Shown here piece after piece: positions 19,846 through 30,211 of a DNA stretch of 61,238 nt. Position numbers and translations under genes: made by a program. The stretch's first letter is position 1, and each line of letters begins with the position of its first letter. The notes below the pieces were generated by a model. It saw only the letters and a program-made list of their open reading frames with translations, made no database searches and was not told the origin of the DNA. The stretch lies in contig CALHOI010000029.1 in NCBI GenBank assembly GCA_938035525.1, forward strand, positions 1 to 61,238, written 5' to 3'. The DNA comes from an uncultured Granulosicoccaceae bacterium (lineage in GTDB: Bacteria; Pseudomonadota; Gammaproteobacteria; Granulosicoccales; Granulosicoccaceae).

Positions 19846-21047
19846 GTACCGCGCAGTCGGTTGCGATTACCCAGTCCGTTGCAATTGTAGGTTCAACCGG
19901 CTCCATCGGTCAGAACACACTCGACGTTATTGCGCGAAACCCCGACCGCTATCGCGTGCGCATGCTGTGTGCGAACAAAAGCGTCAATACCATCCTCGAG
20001 CAATGTAAAAAATTCGAGCCAGTATTTGCCGTTATGCAAAATGCGCAGGCAGCCGATCAGCTGCGCCAGCTGGTTCTCAATAGCAATCTGGATACCGAAG
20101 TGCTGCATGGCGATGAATCGCTTTGCGAGTGCGTTAGCGCGCCGCAAGTCGACATTGTCGTGGCTGCCGTGGTTGGTGCCGCCGGTTTGGTCTCGACACT
20201 GGCTGCTGCCAACAGCGGCAAACGCGTTGTGCTGGCCAATAAAGAGGCTCTGGTGATGAGTGGCAGCATGCTAATGCAGTGTGCGGCCAAGTCTGGGGCG
20301 CTGATAATGCCCACCGACAGTGAGCACAATGCCATTTTTCAATGCATGGCTGATCATTCTTTGAACAAAAAAGAAGCGGGTATAGAAAAAATATTGTTAA
20401 CAGGTTCGGGTGGTCCATTACGAAATTGTTCAATTGATGAGCTACGTGTTGTAACGCCGCAACAAGCATTGAAGCACCCGAACTGGAGCATGGGGCCGAA
20501 AATATCCATCGATTCAGCCACCTTAATGAACAAGGGTCTGGAGGTGATTGAAGCCTGCACTTTGTTCTCTTTAGAGCTCGACGATATCGATGTTCTGATA
20601 CACCCGCAAAGCGTCATACATTCCATGGTGCAGTACCGCGATGGTTCCGTGTTAGCGCAGCTGGGACGCCCGGATATGCGTACACCTATCGCTCATGCCA
20701 TGGCTTGGCCTGAGCGCATACACTCAGGTGTAGAGCCGCTGGATTTTACTGAAATCGCCGGACTAAATTTTGAGCAACCTGATATCCAGCGCTTCCCGTG
20801 TTTGCGTCTGGCCTATGAAGCGCAGCGTGCAGGAGGCACCGCACCCACCGTGCTGAACGCGGCCAATGAAATAGCCGTTGAGGCTTTTTTAAACGGAGCT
20901 GTCTCTTTTTTACAACTAGCACAGCTGGTCGAGGATACATTGTCATACGCAAAAATCTCCCCGGCAGACGATTTGCCCACTATCATTGAAGCGGATAGGG
21001 ATGCTCGTATCCTGGCAGAAGATAAACTCAACCAATTGCGCGTTTAA
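19836..21047 (+). CDS. dxr: 1-deoxy-D-xylulose 5-phosphate reductoisomerase
   Basis: Second step of the MEP isoprenoid pathway, giving 2-C-methyl-D-erythritol 4-phosphate. It has 403 residues from a GTG at 19836; a second GTG at 19842 is also possible. The NADPH-binding GSTGSIGQNTLDV is near residues 19-31. The metal-binding region TDSEHNAIFQ and the flexible loop with HPNWSMGPKISIDSATLMNKGLE are intact. Overlaps the end of cdsA. Confidence 0.97.
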   Translation: MDVSTAQSVAITQSVAIVGSTGSIGQNTLDVIARNPDRYRVRMLCANKSVNTILEQCKKFEPVFAVMQNAQAADQLRQLVLNSNLDTEVLHGDESLCECVSAPQVDIVVAAVVGAAGLVSTLAAANSGKRVVLANKEALVMSGSMLMQCAAKSGALIMPTDSEHNAIFQCMADHSLNKKEAGIEKILLTGSGGPLRNCSIDELRVVTPQQALKHPNWSMGPKISIDSATLMNKGLEVIEACTLFSLELDDIDVLIHPQSVIHSMVQYRDGSVLAQLGRPDMRTPIAHAMAWPERIHSGVEPLDFTEIAGLNFEQPDIQRFPCLRLAYEAQRAGGTAPTVLNAANEIAVEAFLNGAVSFLQLAQLVEDTLSYAKISPADDLPTIIEADRDARILAEDKLNQLRV

Positions 21048-21087
21048 GCGTGTCTAACGGACCCATGTTTCTCGAATCAATGTCGTC

Positions 21088-22458
21088 ATGTTCAGCAACG
21101 TAGTTTTTAGCGCGGCCGCATTCCTCGTTGCATTGGGCGTGCTTATCGCCATACACGAGTATGGACACTTCTGGGTCGCCCGAAAGGTCGGTATCAAAGT
21201 GCTCAAATTTTCCATTGGCATGGGAAAGTCGCTGTACACCCGAGTGGGCAAAGTCGACAAAACCGAATATTCGATTGGTGCTATTCCTCTGGGCGGGTAC
21301 GTTCGTATGCTCGACGAACGGGTTGACGAACTCACACCGGGCGAAAGGCACAGGGCCTTTAATAACAAACCCCTGTGGGCGCGAACGGCCGTGGTCATTG
21401 CCGGCCCCATGGCTAACTTCCTGTTGGCAATCGCAGCCTACTGGCTGGTGATGATGATTGGCATTAACGGACTGGTGCCCTTGCTTGGCCCCATTGCACC
21501 TGACACACCAGCCGCTGTGGCAGGGTTTCAGGAGGAAGATCGTCTGGTGTCGATCAACGGTAAACCGACGCCCTCGTGGGATGATGCTCGCCTTGTGTTA
21601 CTCGACAGCGCGATTAATACCGGTGAGCCTGCGTTGATCGAAGTTGCCACGATCGATGGCAGCAACGTCACCAGAGAGCTCGACTTATCCGGCCTCGAAG
21701 TGCTCAAGGACAGCGGTGACCCAGTGGCTAAAATGGGTTTTACTGCCTGGTTCCCAACGATTAAGCCGGTTATCGGCGATGTTATTCCAAACGGGGCTGC
21801 GGCCGGTGCGGGGATGCAATCGGGTGACCTGATCAAAGCCGTGGATGGTCAAGCCATTGCCAGCTGGACCGAGTTTGTTGATCTGGTCAGGCCTAGTGCC
21901 AACAAGGAGCTGCAGCTTGATGTTGAGCGCGATGGCCAAAGCCTGAGCCTTGTCATGACTCCTGAAGCCACCGACGTAGATGGGCAGAGTGTTGGTCGTG
22001 TGGGTGTGTCTGTGCGCTCTGAAGAAGGTCTGTACGATAAAGTGCGCACCACAGTTAAGTACCCGGCAGGTACCGCTTTTGTAAAAGCGCTGGGTCGAAC
22101 CTGGGACATGACCGCACTAACCGTCCAAATGCTGGGTAAGCTGGTCACCGGTAATGCTTCGCTGGACAACATCAGCGGCCCTGTCAGTATTGCCCAATTT
22201 GCCGGTCAGTCTGCATCTATCGGAATTAATCACTATATTAAGTTCATCGCAATGATCAGTATCTCTCTTGCGGTGTTGAATCTGTTGCCCATACCCATGC
22301 TGGATGGTGGTCATCTTATGTACTTTGCCGTCGAGGCAGTGACCCGTAAGCCGGTATCGGAACGTGTGCAGCTTTTTGGACAACAGCTTGGTTTGTGTGT
22401 ACTCGGTGGATTGATGTTTCTGGCGTTTTACAATGATATCTGGCGGTTAATGCAATGA
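21088..22458 (+). CDS. rseP: Site-2 intramembrane zinc protease RseP
   Basis: Cleaves anti-sigma factor RseA and signal-peptide remnants in the inner membrane. It has 456 residues. The zinc motif HEYGH is in the first helix (about residues 23-27), followed by two PDZ domains in the periplasm and the C-terminal [14 protein letters not shown], which supplies the third zinc ligand Asp. Overlaps bamA by four bases (ATGA). Confidence 0.97.
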   Translation: MFSNVVFSAAAFLVALGVLIAIHEYGHFWVARKVGIKVLKFSIGMGKSLYTRVGKVDKTEYSIGAIPLGGYVRMLDERVDELTPGERHRAFNNKPLWARTAVVIAGPMANFLLAIAAYWLVMMIGINGLVPLLGPIAPDTPAAVAGFQEEDRLVSINGKPTPSWDDARLVLLDSAINTGEPALIEVATIDGSNVTRELDLSGLEVLKDSGDPVAKMGFTAWFPTIKPVIGDVIPNGAAAGAGMQSGDLIKAVDGQAIASWTEFVDLVRPSANKELQLDVERDGQSLSLVMTPEATDVDGQSVGRVGVSVRSEEGLYDKVRTTVKYPAGTAFVKALGRTWDMTALTVQMLGKLVTGNASLDNISGPVSIAQFAGQSASIGINHYIKFIAMISISLAVLNLLPIPMLDGGHLMYFAVEAVTRKPVSERVQLFGQQLGLCVLGGLMFLAFYNDIWRLMQ

Positions 22459-24770
22459 CATCTAAAGCATTGCTGCGAAACGGCTTGTGTTTACTGGCCT
22501 TGTTTTTATGCGTAACGGTTACGTCCAAGCCTGTCTGGGCACAACAATCAACCAGCTTTGTTGTTGCGGACATCGTTGTCGAAGGTAACGAGCGCATAGA
22601 TTTAGGCACCATACTCACTTACTTGCCCGTCCGAACGCGCGACAACTTCGATACCAGCCGTGACAGTGCCCGCGCTTTGCGTGCGCTGTACGACACAGGA
22701 CTCTTCAGCGACGTGGTTATCAAACGTCGTGACGCCAATATTTTATTGGTTGAAGTGGTTGAGAGGCCGGCCATTGGCAGCATTACGATAGATGGCAACA
22801 AGAAAATTCCCACCAGTGAATTGCAGGCATCATTGCGTCAGGCCGACATAGCGCTTGGACGCGTGTACAACCGCTCTTTACTTGAAACGGTGGAACGCGA
22901 ACTGCGCCGAGTTTATTTTAGCGCTGGTAATTACGGCAGTGAAATCAATATTGATGTTGAAGAATTAGAGCGAAACAGGGTTGCTCTCGATATCGATATT
23001 AACGAGGGCGCCATTGCCAAAATTCAGCATATCAATATCGTTGGCAACAAGTCTTTTTCAGAGAAAACTCTGGTCAAGTTATTGCAATCGGCCGAGTATA
23101 CGCCCAACCCGTTTAGCAGCCGAGATGAATACTCTCAAGTTAAGTTAGCCGCTGACATTGAAACCTTACGTTCGTTTTATCTTGATCGCGGATTTACTCG
23201 CTTTGAAGTTGATTCAACGCAAGTGTCTATTTCACCTGATAAGCGTGAAATTTTTATTGTGATCAATATCAATGAGGGTGATCGCTACACCATTCGTGAA
23301 GTGAATTTACGCGGCCAGCAGGATATCCCCGAACAAGAGTTGCTCGATTTAATAGAGGTGGAAAAGGGCGGCGTGTTTGCACGTAAAGATATTGTGCGCA
23401 GTAGCACCGCAATTTCTGATCGACTGGGACAAGACGGTTTTGCGTTTGCCGAAGTTGATGTCCTGCCCGATATTGACGATGAATCCAAAGATGTTGGTCT
23501 GACCTTTGTGGTTAACCCGGGTAAGCGGGTTTATGTACGTCGTATCATTTTTACCGGACAATACAAAACCAAAGACGAAGTGTTGCGCCGGGAAATGCGG
23601 CAATTTGAAGGCAGTCGATTCTCACCCGCGCTGGTTAATCGATCAAGAATTCGCTTACAACGACTGGCCTTCATGCAAAGTGTCAGCATAAGTACGCCAC
23701 GTGTACCAGGTAGTGATGATCAAGTTGACTTGGAAATAAACGTGCAGGAAGGCCCGTCGGGTTCTTTTAGTGCAGGCTTTGGATACGGTACAGAAGGTGC
23801 GACCATTAACCTTGCATTTTCACAGGACAACCTGTTTGGCACTGGTCAAAGTATGCAGTTTGCTTTTGATAACTCCGATACCACGCGTCAGTTGTCTTTA
23901 TCAATTCGCGATCCTTACTTTACCGATGACGGCATTAGCAGAACAGTGCGCGCGTTTATATCTGAAACCGATACATCCAATTCCGAAGCGCAAACAACTT
24001 ACTTAAGTAGTTCGCGCGGTGCCAGTGTTAACTTTGGTGTACCGCTAAGTGAATTTTCCACATTCAGAGTGGGTGGTGGTTATGAGCGCACGGAAATCGG
24101 TACCACCGATGCAACGCCCGACGACATCAATGCGTTTGTTGCCGCGGAAGGCGATACTTACGATCTGTGGAATTTGAACCTCGGGTTCTCTTACGATACG
24201 CGTAATCGAACTGTGTTTGCCACCAGCGGTTTTGTTAATCGCTTTAACGTCTCCGCCAGTGTGCCGGGTAGCGATATAACCTACTTCAAGGCCGGTTACA
24301 GCTTTGAGTTTTTCTATCCGCTGTCAGAGCGGTACACGTTCTCATCGACGGTGCGCGTAGACGGTGGAGCAGGCTATGGTGATTATGAAAACGTGCCGTT
24401 TTTCAAACGTTATTTTGCTGGTGGTGTGCGCACCTTGCGTGGCTACGTCAGTGGCTCTTTAGGGCCTAAAGACTCTGAAGGTAATGCCTCGGGTGGTGAT
24501 TTTCGTACCCTGGGCACCGTTGAAGTTATTTTCCCGCCACCGTTTGTCGAAGAGCCCGGAGCCACGCGATTTAGCCTGTTTACCGATTTTGGCAACGTGT
24601 ACAGCGATTACGACGATTTTGATCGAGATGAGTTCAGAGCGTCCTACGGAGTCGCATTTGTGTGGCTATCTCCGGTGGGGCCATTGACTTTTAGCTATGC
24701 AACCCCCTATAACGATAGGACGGGCGACAGAATTCGAAATTTCCAGTTTACGATCGGGTCCATTTTTTAG
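22455..24770 (+). CDS. bamA: Outer-membrane protein assembly factor BamA
   Basis: Core of the BAM complex that folds beta-barrels into the outer membrane. It has 771 residues, with a signal peptide ending near VWAQQ, five POTRA domains (about residues 25-430) and a 16-strand Omp85 barrel. The conserved loop-6 motif appears as TLRGYVSG and the last strand ends in aromatic Phe. Translationally coupled to rseP and followed by skp, as in E. coli. Confidence 0.97.
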   Translation: MTSKALLRNGLCLLALFLCVTVTSKPVWAQQSTSFVVADIVVEGNERIDLGTILTYLPVRTRDNFDTSRDSARALRALYDTGLFSDVVIKRRDANILLVEVVERPAIGSITIDGNKKIPTSELQASLRQADIALGRVYNRSLLETVERELRRVYFSAGNYGSEINIDVEELERNRVALDIDINEGAIAKIQHINIVGNKSFSEKTLVKLLQSAEYTPNPFSSRDEYSQVKLAADIETLRSFYLDRGFTRFEVDSTQVSISPDKREIFIVININEGDRYTIREVNLRGQQDIPEQELLDLIEVEKGGVFARKDIVRSSTAISDRLGQDGFAFAEVDVLPDIDDESKDVGLTFVVNPGKRVYVRRIIFTGQYKTKDEVLRREMRQFEGSRFSPALVNRSRIRLQRLAFMQSVSISTPRVPGSDDQVDLEINVQEGPSGSFSAGFGYGTEGATINLAFSQDNLFGTGQSMQFAFDNSDTTRQLSLSIRDPYFTDDGISRTVRAFISETDTSNSEAQTTYLSSSRGASVNFGVPLSEFSTFRVGGGYERTEIGTTDATPDDINAFVAAEGDTYDLWNLNLGFSYDTRNRTVFATSGFVNRFNVSASVPGSDITYFKAGYSFEFFYPLSERYTFSSTVRVDGGAGYGDYENVPFFKRYFAGGVRTLRGYVSGSLGPKDSEGNASGGDFRTLGTVEVIFPPPFVEEPGATRFSLFTDFGNVYSDYDDFDRDEFRASYGVAFVWLSPVGPLTFSYATPYNDRTGDRIRNFQFTIGSIF

Positions 24771-24804
24771 GCGTGGGAAAAAATTGCCACGCGAGGATAG
24801 AGAT

Positions 24805-25413
24805 TTGAGTACTGCCATTGTCAGAACAATTCGGGGACACCTGCGACGCGTTGCGCTAGTCGGTTCGCTGTGCCTGTCGCTATCCGCGTCGCTGCTATCG
24901 TTTGTGTCGCAGCCTGTTCTGGCAGATTCGGTTGTCGGTGGCAGTGATGCCGCCTTGTCTCGCATTGGGTTTGTGGATATTCCTTACCTTATTGACAAGG
25001 CACCACAAGCATTGGAAGCTGAACAACGGCTTGAAACAGAATTCGCACCCAGGCAGGCCGAACTCAAAGCACAACGCGAACAACTTGCCGAACTGACCGC
25101 TCGGCTTAACGACAATAGTCTTGAACTACCAGAGGCTGATCAAATTCGACTGGACCGGGAAACGCGCGGACTCGAACGCCGCATAAAACGCTCCGAGCAG
25201 GACTTTCGTGAAGAACTGAATATCCAGAAAAACAACGAGTTTAAAAAGGTGCGCATATTGGTTTTAGAAGCCATCGCACAGTTCGGTAAAACACATGACT
25301 ACGATCTTATTGTCAGCGATGGTGTCTTGTTTGCAGCAAAGCGCATAGATGTAACAGAACGCATTCTTGAGAGCCTTGTTAAGGAAAATCTGCGTTTGCA
25401 GTCGGCTAACTAA
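24805..25413 (+). CDS. skp: Periplasmic chaperone Skp/OmpH
   Basis: Trimeric chaperone that carries unfolded outer-membrane proteins to BAM. The best start is a TTG at 24805, with GAGG about eight bases before it, giving 202 residues; the frame is open back into bamA. The signal helix ends near PVLADS. The mature part begins IGFVDIPYLIDKAPQ and runs as a long charged coiled coil (about residues 80-150), the tentacle of Skp. The N-terminal region before the signal helix is longer than in E. coli and Arg-rich. Confidence 0.93.
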   Translation: MSTAIVRTIRGHLRRVALVGSLCLSLSASLLSFVSQPVLADSVVGGSDAALSRIGFVDIPYLIDKAPQALEAEQRLETEFAPRQAELKAQREQLAELTARLNDNSLELPEADQIRLDRETRGLERRIKRSEQDFREELNIQKNNEFKKVRILVLEAIAQFGKTHDYDLIVSDGVLFAAKRIDVTERILESLVKENLRLQSAN

Positions 25414-25439
25414 TCGATAAGCTGGGTTTATCCAAACCT

Positions 25440-26459
25440 GTGAAGTTAAGCGAACTTGCCAACACGCTCGAACTTGAATTGCACGGCGACCCATCCGTTC
25501 GTGTTGATAAAATCCAACCCATTTCCCGCGCCACTAAAAACGACTTAAGTTTTATTGTTAGTGCGCGGTATAAAAAAGACCTCATTCAGTCGAGTGCAGC
25601 GGCGGTTATCGTCCCGCCTTCATTAGCTGAATTCGCCAGCGGCAATTACCTTATATCAACCAACCCATACGCCAGTTATGCAAAAGCATCCTGGTTGTTG
25701 TCACCCGAAACATTGCCAGCACCTGGCATTGCTGAATCTGCCTTTATAGATGCCAGCGCTAAAGTGGACCCATCGACCAGTATCGGTGCCCAGGCGTCGA
25801 TAGGTGCGAATGCTTTTATCGATGCCGATGTTGTTATTGGTGAGAACTGTGTTGTAGGTGCTAATGCTAGAATTGGTCGCGGCAGCAGGTTGTTTGCCAA
25901 CGTTACCGTTTACCACGACTGCATTTTGGGCGCGCAGTGTCGAGTGCAAAGTGGTGCGGTTATTGGTGCTGAGGGCTTTGGCTATGCATTTGACAATGTC
26001 AGTGGTGATGGCTGGCAAGCCATTCATCAAACCGGTCGTGTGGTAGTTGGCAACAAAGTGCATATTGGTGCCAATACCACCATTGACCGAGGTGCAATAG
26101 ACGACACTGTCATCAGTGATGGTGTGATATTGGACAATCAAATACAGATTGCTCACAACGTGCAAATTGGTGAAAATACAGCGATTGCCGGTTGTGTTGG
26201 TATTGCGGGCAGTACAAAAATTGGTGCGAATTGTCAGATTGGTGGTGCATGCAACATCGTTGGGCACCTGACTATTGTCGATGGCGTCATTTTGAATGCG
26301 ACATCGTATGTATCGCAGTCCATCAATGAATCGGGTCGCTACGGCTCAGGTATGCCATTGCAAAGCAACACCGAATGGAAACGCAGCTTCGTCGTGTTGT
26401 CGAAGTTAACCGATCTACTTAAGCGAGTCAGAGCGCTTGAGCGGAGCAAGCAGTCATAA
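25440..26459 (+). CDS. lpxD: UDP-3-O-acylglucosamine N-acyltransferase
   Basis: Third acylation step of lipid A synthesis. It has 339 residues from a GTG start. An N-terminal LpxD domain is followed by a left-handed parallel beta-helix with many hexapeptide repeats (for example IGANAFIDADVVIGENC). The catalytic His lies in IQIAHNVQIGEN. The C-terminal helix ends in a basic stretch. The adjacent fabZ starts 22 bp after its stop, if the TTG at 26482 is used. Confidence 0.96.
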   Translation: MKLSELANTLELELHGDPSVRVDKIQPISRATKNDLSFIVSARYKKDLIQSSAAAVIVPPSLAEFASGNYLISTNPYASYAKASWLLSPETLPAPGIAESAFIDASAKVDPSTSIGAQASIGANAFIDADVVIGENCVVGANARIGRGSRLFANVTVYHDCILGAQCRVQSGAVIGAEGFGYAFDNVSGDGWQAIHQTGRVVVGNKVHIGANTTIDRGAIDDTVISDGVILDNQIQIAHNVQIGENTAIAGCVGIAGSTKIGANCQIGGACNIVGHLTIVDGVILNATSYVSQSINESGRYGSGMPLQSNTEWKRSFVVLSKLTDLLKRVRALERSKQS

Positions 26460-26481
26460 AAAACGAAAGGCGGATTCGACT

Positions 26482-26982
26482 TTGAGCGGCAAAAACGATA
26501 CAGCAGCAGGCGGTGCAGGAGCAGACAGCGCAGACTTTGTCGATGACATAAGAGAGATCTTAAAGTACCTGCCGCATCGCTATCCTTTTTTGCTTATCGA
26601 CCGTGTGCTCAGCTACGACAAAGAAGGCTCACTGAAAGCCATCAAGAACGTCACGTTCAACGAACCGATATTCACTGGTCACTTCCCGCAAGCCCCTATT
26701 TTTCCCGGTGTGTTGATACTGGAGGCCATGGCGCAGGCTTGCGCACTACACGCGTTTAAAAGTTTGGGTGGTTATCCCAGCGAAGAAACCCTGTATCTGT
26801 TAGCAGGCATTGATAAAGCGCGTTTCAAACAGCAAGTGGTACCGGGTGATCAATTGCTTATTACGGTAACCCTAACGCGTCATAAGCGTGGCATCTCCAA
26901 GTTTGACGCAATTGGTACCGTTGATGGACAAACGGCTTGCACCAGCGAAGTCATCATCGCAAAAAACGAGATAGAGCTTTGA
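26482..26982 (+). CDS. fabZ: 3-hydroxyacyl-[acyl-carrier-protein] dehydratase FabZ
   Basis: Dehydrates 3-hydroxyacyl-ACP in fatty acid synthesis, competing with LpxA/LpxD for hydroxyacyl-ACP. The hot-dog fold catalytic motif HFPQAPIFPGVLILEAMAQA carries the His and Glu. A TTG at 26482 with AAAGG upstream gives 166 residues. An earlier TTG at 26437 would overlap lpxD. The N-terminal 20 residues before DIREILKYLPHRYPF are a Gly/Ala/Asp-rich extension not found in E. coli FabZ. Confidence 0.95.
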   Translation: MSGKNDTAAGGAGADSADFVDDIREILKYLPHRYPFLLIDRVLSYDKEGSLKAIKNVTFNEPIFTGHFPQAPIFPGVLILEAMAQACALHAFKSLGGYPSEETLYLLAGIDKARFKQQVVPGDQLLITVTLTRHKRGISKFDAIGTVDGQTACTSEVIIAKNEIEL

Positions 26983-27749
26983 TTCATCCTACGGCAATTG
27001 TTGACGAATCGGCCAGCGTTGCGCCCGATTGCGAAGTTGGACCCTACAGTATTATCGGTGCTAACGTCGAACTGGGGTCGGGTACGATCATTGGTCCCCA
27101 CGTGGTTGTAAAGGGGCCAACACGAATCGGAAAAAACAATCGCATTTTTCAGTTTGCGTCCATTGGTGAAGACCCCCAAGATCTAAAGTACGCCGGTGAA
27201 CACACCGAATTGGAAATGGGTGACAACAACATTGTGCGCGAATACGCCACTATAAACAGAGGCACAATTGGCGGTGGTGCATTAACTAAGATCGGTAGTC
27301 ATAATTTGTTTATGGCGTACATACATGTTGCTCACGATTGCCAAATAGGCGATCACACTGTGTTTGCCAATGGTGCATCGTTAGCAGGCCATGTAGAAGT
27401 GGGTCATCATGCCATTCTGGCTGGTTTCGCTTGTGTGCATCAATTCTGCACAGTGGGTGAACACGCCTTTGTCGGTTTAAACTCAGTGGCTAACCGCGAT
27501 GTGCCGCCTTTCATGATGGTGGTGGGTAACTATGCAGAAGCGCGCGGCATTAACAAAAATGGTTTGCGTCGCCGCGATTTCAGCGAAGACACCATTAGCG
27601 CCTTACATCGAGCTTATATTGCCTTAGTACGTCAACGTGGTGATCGCACCCAAGCCATGTCATCCCTTGAGCCATTAGCCATTGAGTTCCCAGACGTTAA
27701 GCGTTTTATGGACTTTATTGCTGCCAGTGAACGCGGCATTGTGCGTTAG
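26979..27749 (+). CDS. lpxA: UDP-N-acetylglucosamine acyltransferase
   Basis: First step of lipid A synthesis. It has 256 residues from a TTG that overlaps the fabZ stop as TTGA. The protein begins IHPTAIVDESASV, then hexapeptide-repeat coils. The catalytic His is in HVAHDCQIGDHTVFAN, and the usual helical C-terminus follows. It ends the long plus-strand run; lpxB, normally next, is instead on the opposite strand. Confidence 0.96.
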   Translation: MIHPTAIVDESASVAPDCEVGPYSIIGANVELGSGTIIGPHVVVKGPTRIGKNNRIFQFASIGEDPQDLKYAGEHTELEMGDNNIVREYATINRGTIGGGALTKIGSHNLFMAYIHVAHDCQIGDHTVFANGASLAGHVEVGHHAILAGFACVHQFCTVGEHAFVGLNSVANRDVPPFMMVVGNYAEARGINKNGLRRRDFSEDTISALHRAYIALVRQRGDRTQAMSSLEPLAIEFPDVKRFMDFIAASERGIVR

Positions 27750-27758
27750 TCACTGCGT

Positions 27759-27794
27759 CAACTAAGCGCTTACAACTAAGCGCTTACAACTAAG
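27759..27794. repeat. Short tandem repeat between lpxA and lpxB
   Basis: The 14-base unit CAACTAAGCGCTTA occurs two and a half times in the 48-bp gap between the convergent lpxA and lpxB. Each unit contains the palindrome AAGCGCTT. No T tract is present, so a terminator role is not evident. Confidence 0.8.
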
Positions 27795-27797
27795 GGG

Positions 27798-28937
27798 CTA
27801 CAGCAACGTCGAAATTAAACCGGCGACTTTCTCTGATGCGCCGCCTTCACCCATTTTGTGTTGCACCTGTTTAAGTTCGGTTTGCATCGTTTGCCGGTAG
27901 TCCAAATCAAATAAACATTTTTCCAATTCAGCGGCCAGATTTGTGGCGGTTGCTTTGTCCTGAATAAACTCTTCGCAAATGCGTTTGCCGGCAACAATAT
28001 TGACCAATCCAATGTTGTCGATTTGAATCAGCCGTTTCATGATAGCGTAGTTGATTGGATTGACCACATACATCACCACCATGGGTGTGCCGAGCATCGC
28101 GGTTTCAAGTGTCGCCGTGCCTGAAGCCGTCAGTACTGCATCGGCGGCTTGCATAACATCGTAACTTTGCGCAGGCACAGTGCTCACTTGAACCGGACAC
28201 TCGTTTAAGTACTGATCGACGGTGCTGCTATCCAAGGTGGGCGCGACCGGAACCACAAAGGCCATGTCCGGGTATTGTTTGTTTAATGTTGCGACGGTTT
28301 CCAGCATAACGGGCAGGTTGCGCTTTAGCTCGCCGTTTCTACTGCCTGGCAGCAGCGCAACCAACGTGGTATGACTTGGTAAGCCAAGCTGTTCGCGAGC
28401 TTGAACCGGTGTGAAGTCAGATTTAGCATCATCAACCAGCGGATGCCCAACATAAGTTACCGGGATGTTGGCTTGTTGGTACACATCCACCTCAAACGGA
28501 AATAACACGGCCATGTGCGACACCAAAGAACCAATCCGGTTGATGCGTTTTTTTCGCCATGCCCAAATTTGCGGGCTAATGTAAAACAAAACAGGGATAC
28601 CCAGCGCTTTGGCCGTTTCGGCAAGCTTTAAATTAAAATCCGGGTAGTCAACAATAATCAGTAAATCAGGCTGACGTTGTGTGAGTGCCTCGCGCAGAGT
28701 TGCCAGCCTGCGCATAAAACGTGGGTAGTTGATTAACACATCAACGATGCCAATAACAGCAAGCTCTCGACAATCAAGTGTAAGCTCCATACCCGCGGCT
28801 TTTAATTTATCAGCACCCATCCCAAAGCAGTCAAATTGAACGCCACGGGCGCGCAGTGCATTGATGGCGTGGGCCGCATGCATGTCGCTGGAGGCTTCGC
28901 CAGCTGAGATCATAATGCTGTAGTGCTTCGTGCTCAT
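27798..28937 (-). CDS. lpxB: Lipid-A-disaccharide synthase
   Basis: GT19 glycosyltransferase that joins UDP-2,3-diacylglucosamine and lipid X. It has 379 residues, with the N-terminal ISAGEASSDMHAAH, then YYISPQIWAWRKKRI-like family sequence (here FYISPQIWAWRKKRI) and LPGSRNGELKRNLP. It faces lpxA rather than following it, and lies 50 bp after an aminotransferase gene on the minus strand, with which it may be transcribed. Confidence 0.96.
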   Translation of the reverse strand: MSTKHYSIMISAGEASSDMHAAHAINALRARGVQFDCFGMGADKLKAAGMELTLDCRELAVIGIVDVLINYPRFMRRLATLREALTQRQPDLLIIVDYPDFNLKLAETAKALGIPVLFYISPQIWAWRKKRINRIGSLVSHMAVLFPFEVDVYQQANIPVTYVGHPLVDDAKSDFTPVQAREQLGLPSHTTLVALLPGSRNGELKRNLPVMLETVATLNKQYPDMAFVVPVAPTLDSSTVDQYLNECPVQVSTVPAQSYDVMQAADAVLTASGTATLETAMLGTPMVVMYVVNPINYAIMKRLIQIDNIGLVNIVAGKRICEEFIQDKATATNLAAELEKCLFDLDYRQTMQTELKQVQHKMGEGGASEKVAGLISTLL

Positions 28938-28987
28938 GCTTTAAACCGATTGATCAATGGTCACTGAGTTACTCATGAACCAATGGT

Positions 28988-30124
28988 TTAAGTCAGGGCT
29001 GCTTTAACGGTATCGCAAACCCGATCAATATTGCTTTGCGACATCTCAGGGTAGATCGGTAGTGATAAACAGCGCAAGGCTGTTTTTTCTGCGTGCGGGC
29101 AGGGTGTTGATGCCGGCATGCAATCGGTGATGGCCTTTTGTTGGTGCAGCGGAATAGGGTAATACACGGCTGACGCTATTTGCTGTGCTGATAACGCTTC
29201 TTTTAGTGCATCGCGTTTGTCGGTCAACAGCGTAAACTGATGAAACACCGGAATGGCTTTACCCTGTGATGCAGGCGCTTCGAGTAAAGGCAATTGAATG
29301 CCAAGGTGATTTAGCTGCTCTAGCTGTTCGCAATAAGCGCTCGCAACGCGTAAACGTTCGCGGTTGTAGGTATCAATGTGCGGTAGTTTTTGGCGAAGAA
29401 TGGCGGCCTGCATTTCATCGAGTCTGCTGTTATAGCCAATCACACTGTGATGATATTGCTTGGCACTGCCATGGGCTCTGTACACACGAAGCTTGTCGGC
29501 CAGTTCTTTGTTGTTGGTGGTAAGCATACCGCCGTCACCAAAACAACCCAGATTTTTACTGGGAAAAAAACTATGGCAGCCAACATCACCAATAGCACCG
29601 GTTTTTTTATCATCAACCGCAGCGCCAAAACTTTGGGCGCAATCTTCTATGATGTGCAGCGAGTGTTTGTCTGCCAGTGCTTGCAGTGTATGCATGTCGC
29701 ACGGTAAACCAAAAATGTGCACCGGTATTATGGCGCGAGTTTTTTTGGTAATGGCTTGCTCGACTAAAGTAGCATCAAGATTATAGGTTAATGGGTCAAT
29801 GTCGACGAACACAGGCGTTGCCCCAACATAGGCAATGGCTTCTGCTGTGGCAATAAAAGTAAACGGTGTGGTGATCACTTCGTCGCCCGGGCCAAGTCCA
29901 AGTGCGCGCAGTGCCAGGTGTAGTGCATCGGTGCCATTAGCGCAGCTGATGGCATCGCTGACACCCAAATAGTCTGCAACCTCTGATTCGAAGCTACGGA
30001 CATTTTGCCCCATGATGAACTGAGTCGTGTTCAGTACATCGGCAATGGCATCGTCGATATCTTGTTTGATGGTCAAGTACTGCTCGCGCAGGTCGACCAT
30101 GGGAATAGGGGTGGCTGTTGTCAT
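28988..30124 (-). CDS. DegT/DnrJ/EryC1/StrS-family PLP aminotransferase
   Basis: Sugar aminotransferase fold, 378 residues, starting IPMVDLREQYLTIKQDI. The PLP lysine lies in HSFFPSKNLGCFGDGG near residues 185-195, and the family segment CANGTDALHLALRALG is near residues 60-75. Such enzymes aminate keto-sugar nucleotides for O-antigen, capsule or glycoprotein sugars; GnnB, which prepares amino-type lipid A, is in the same superfamily. It directly precedes lpxB, which makes a lipid A or LPS sugar role attractive. No partner oxidoreductase gene is beside it, so the substrate is open. Confidence 0.88.
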   Translation of the reverse strand: MTTATPIPMVDLREQYLTIKQDIDDAIADVLNTTQFIMGQNVRSFESEVADYLGVSDAISCANGTDALHLALRALGLGPGDEVITTPFTFIATAEAIAYVGATPVFVDIDPLTYNLDATLVEQAITKKTRAIIPVHIFGLPCDMHTLQALADKHSLHIIEDCAQSFGAAVDDKKTGAIGDVGCHSFFPSKNLGCFGDGGMLTTNNKELADKLRVYRAHGSAKQYHHSVIGYNSRLDEMQAAILRQKLPHIDTYNRERLRVASAYCEQLEQLNHLGIQLPLLEAPASQGKAIPVFHQFTLLTDKRDALKEALSAQQIASAVYYPIPLHQQKAITDCMPASTPCPHAEKTALRCLSLPIYPEMSQSNIDRVCDTVKAALT

Positions 30125-30211
30125 GATTACGGGTTCGGCCCAGAGGCAAACCCGTATTCTAACGCGATGACCGGTGTAGCGCAGATTCGCGACACCGAAA
30201 GTGGCTTGCTA

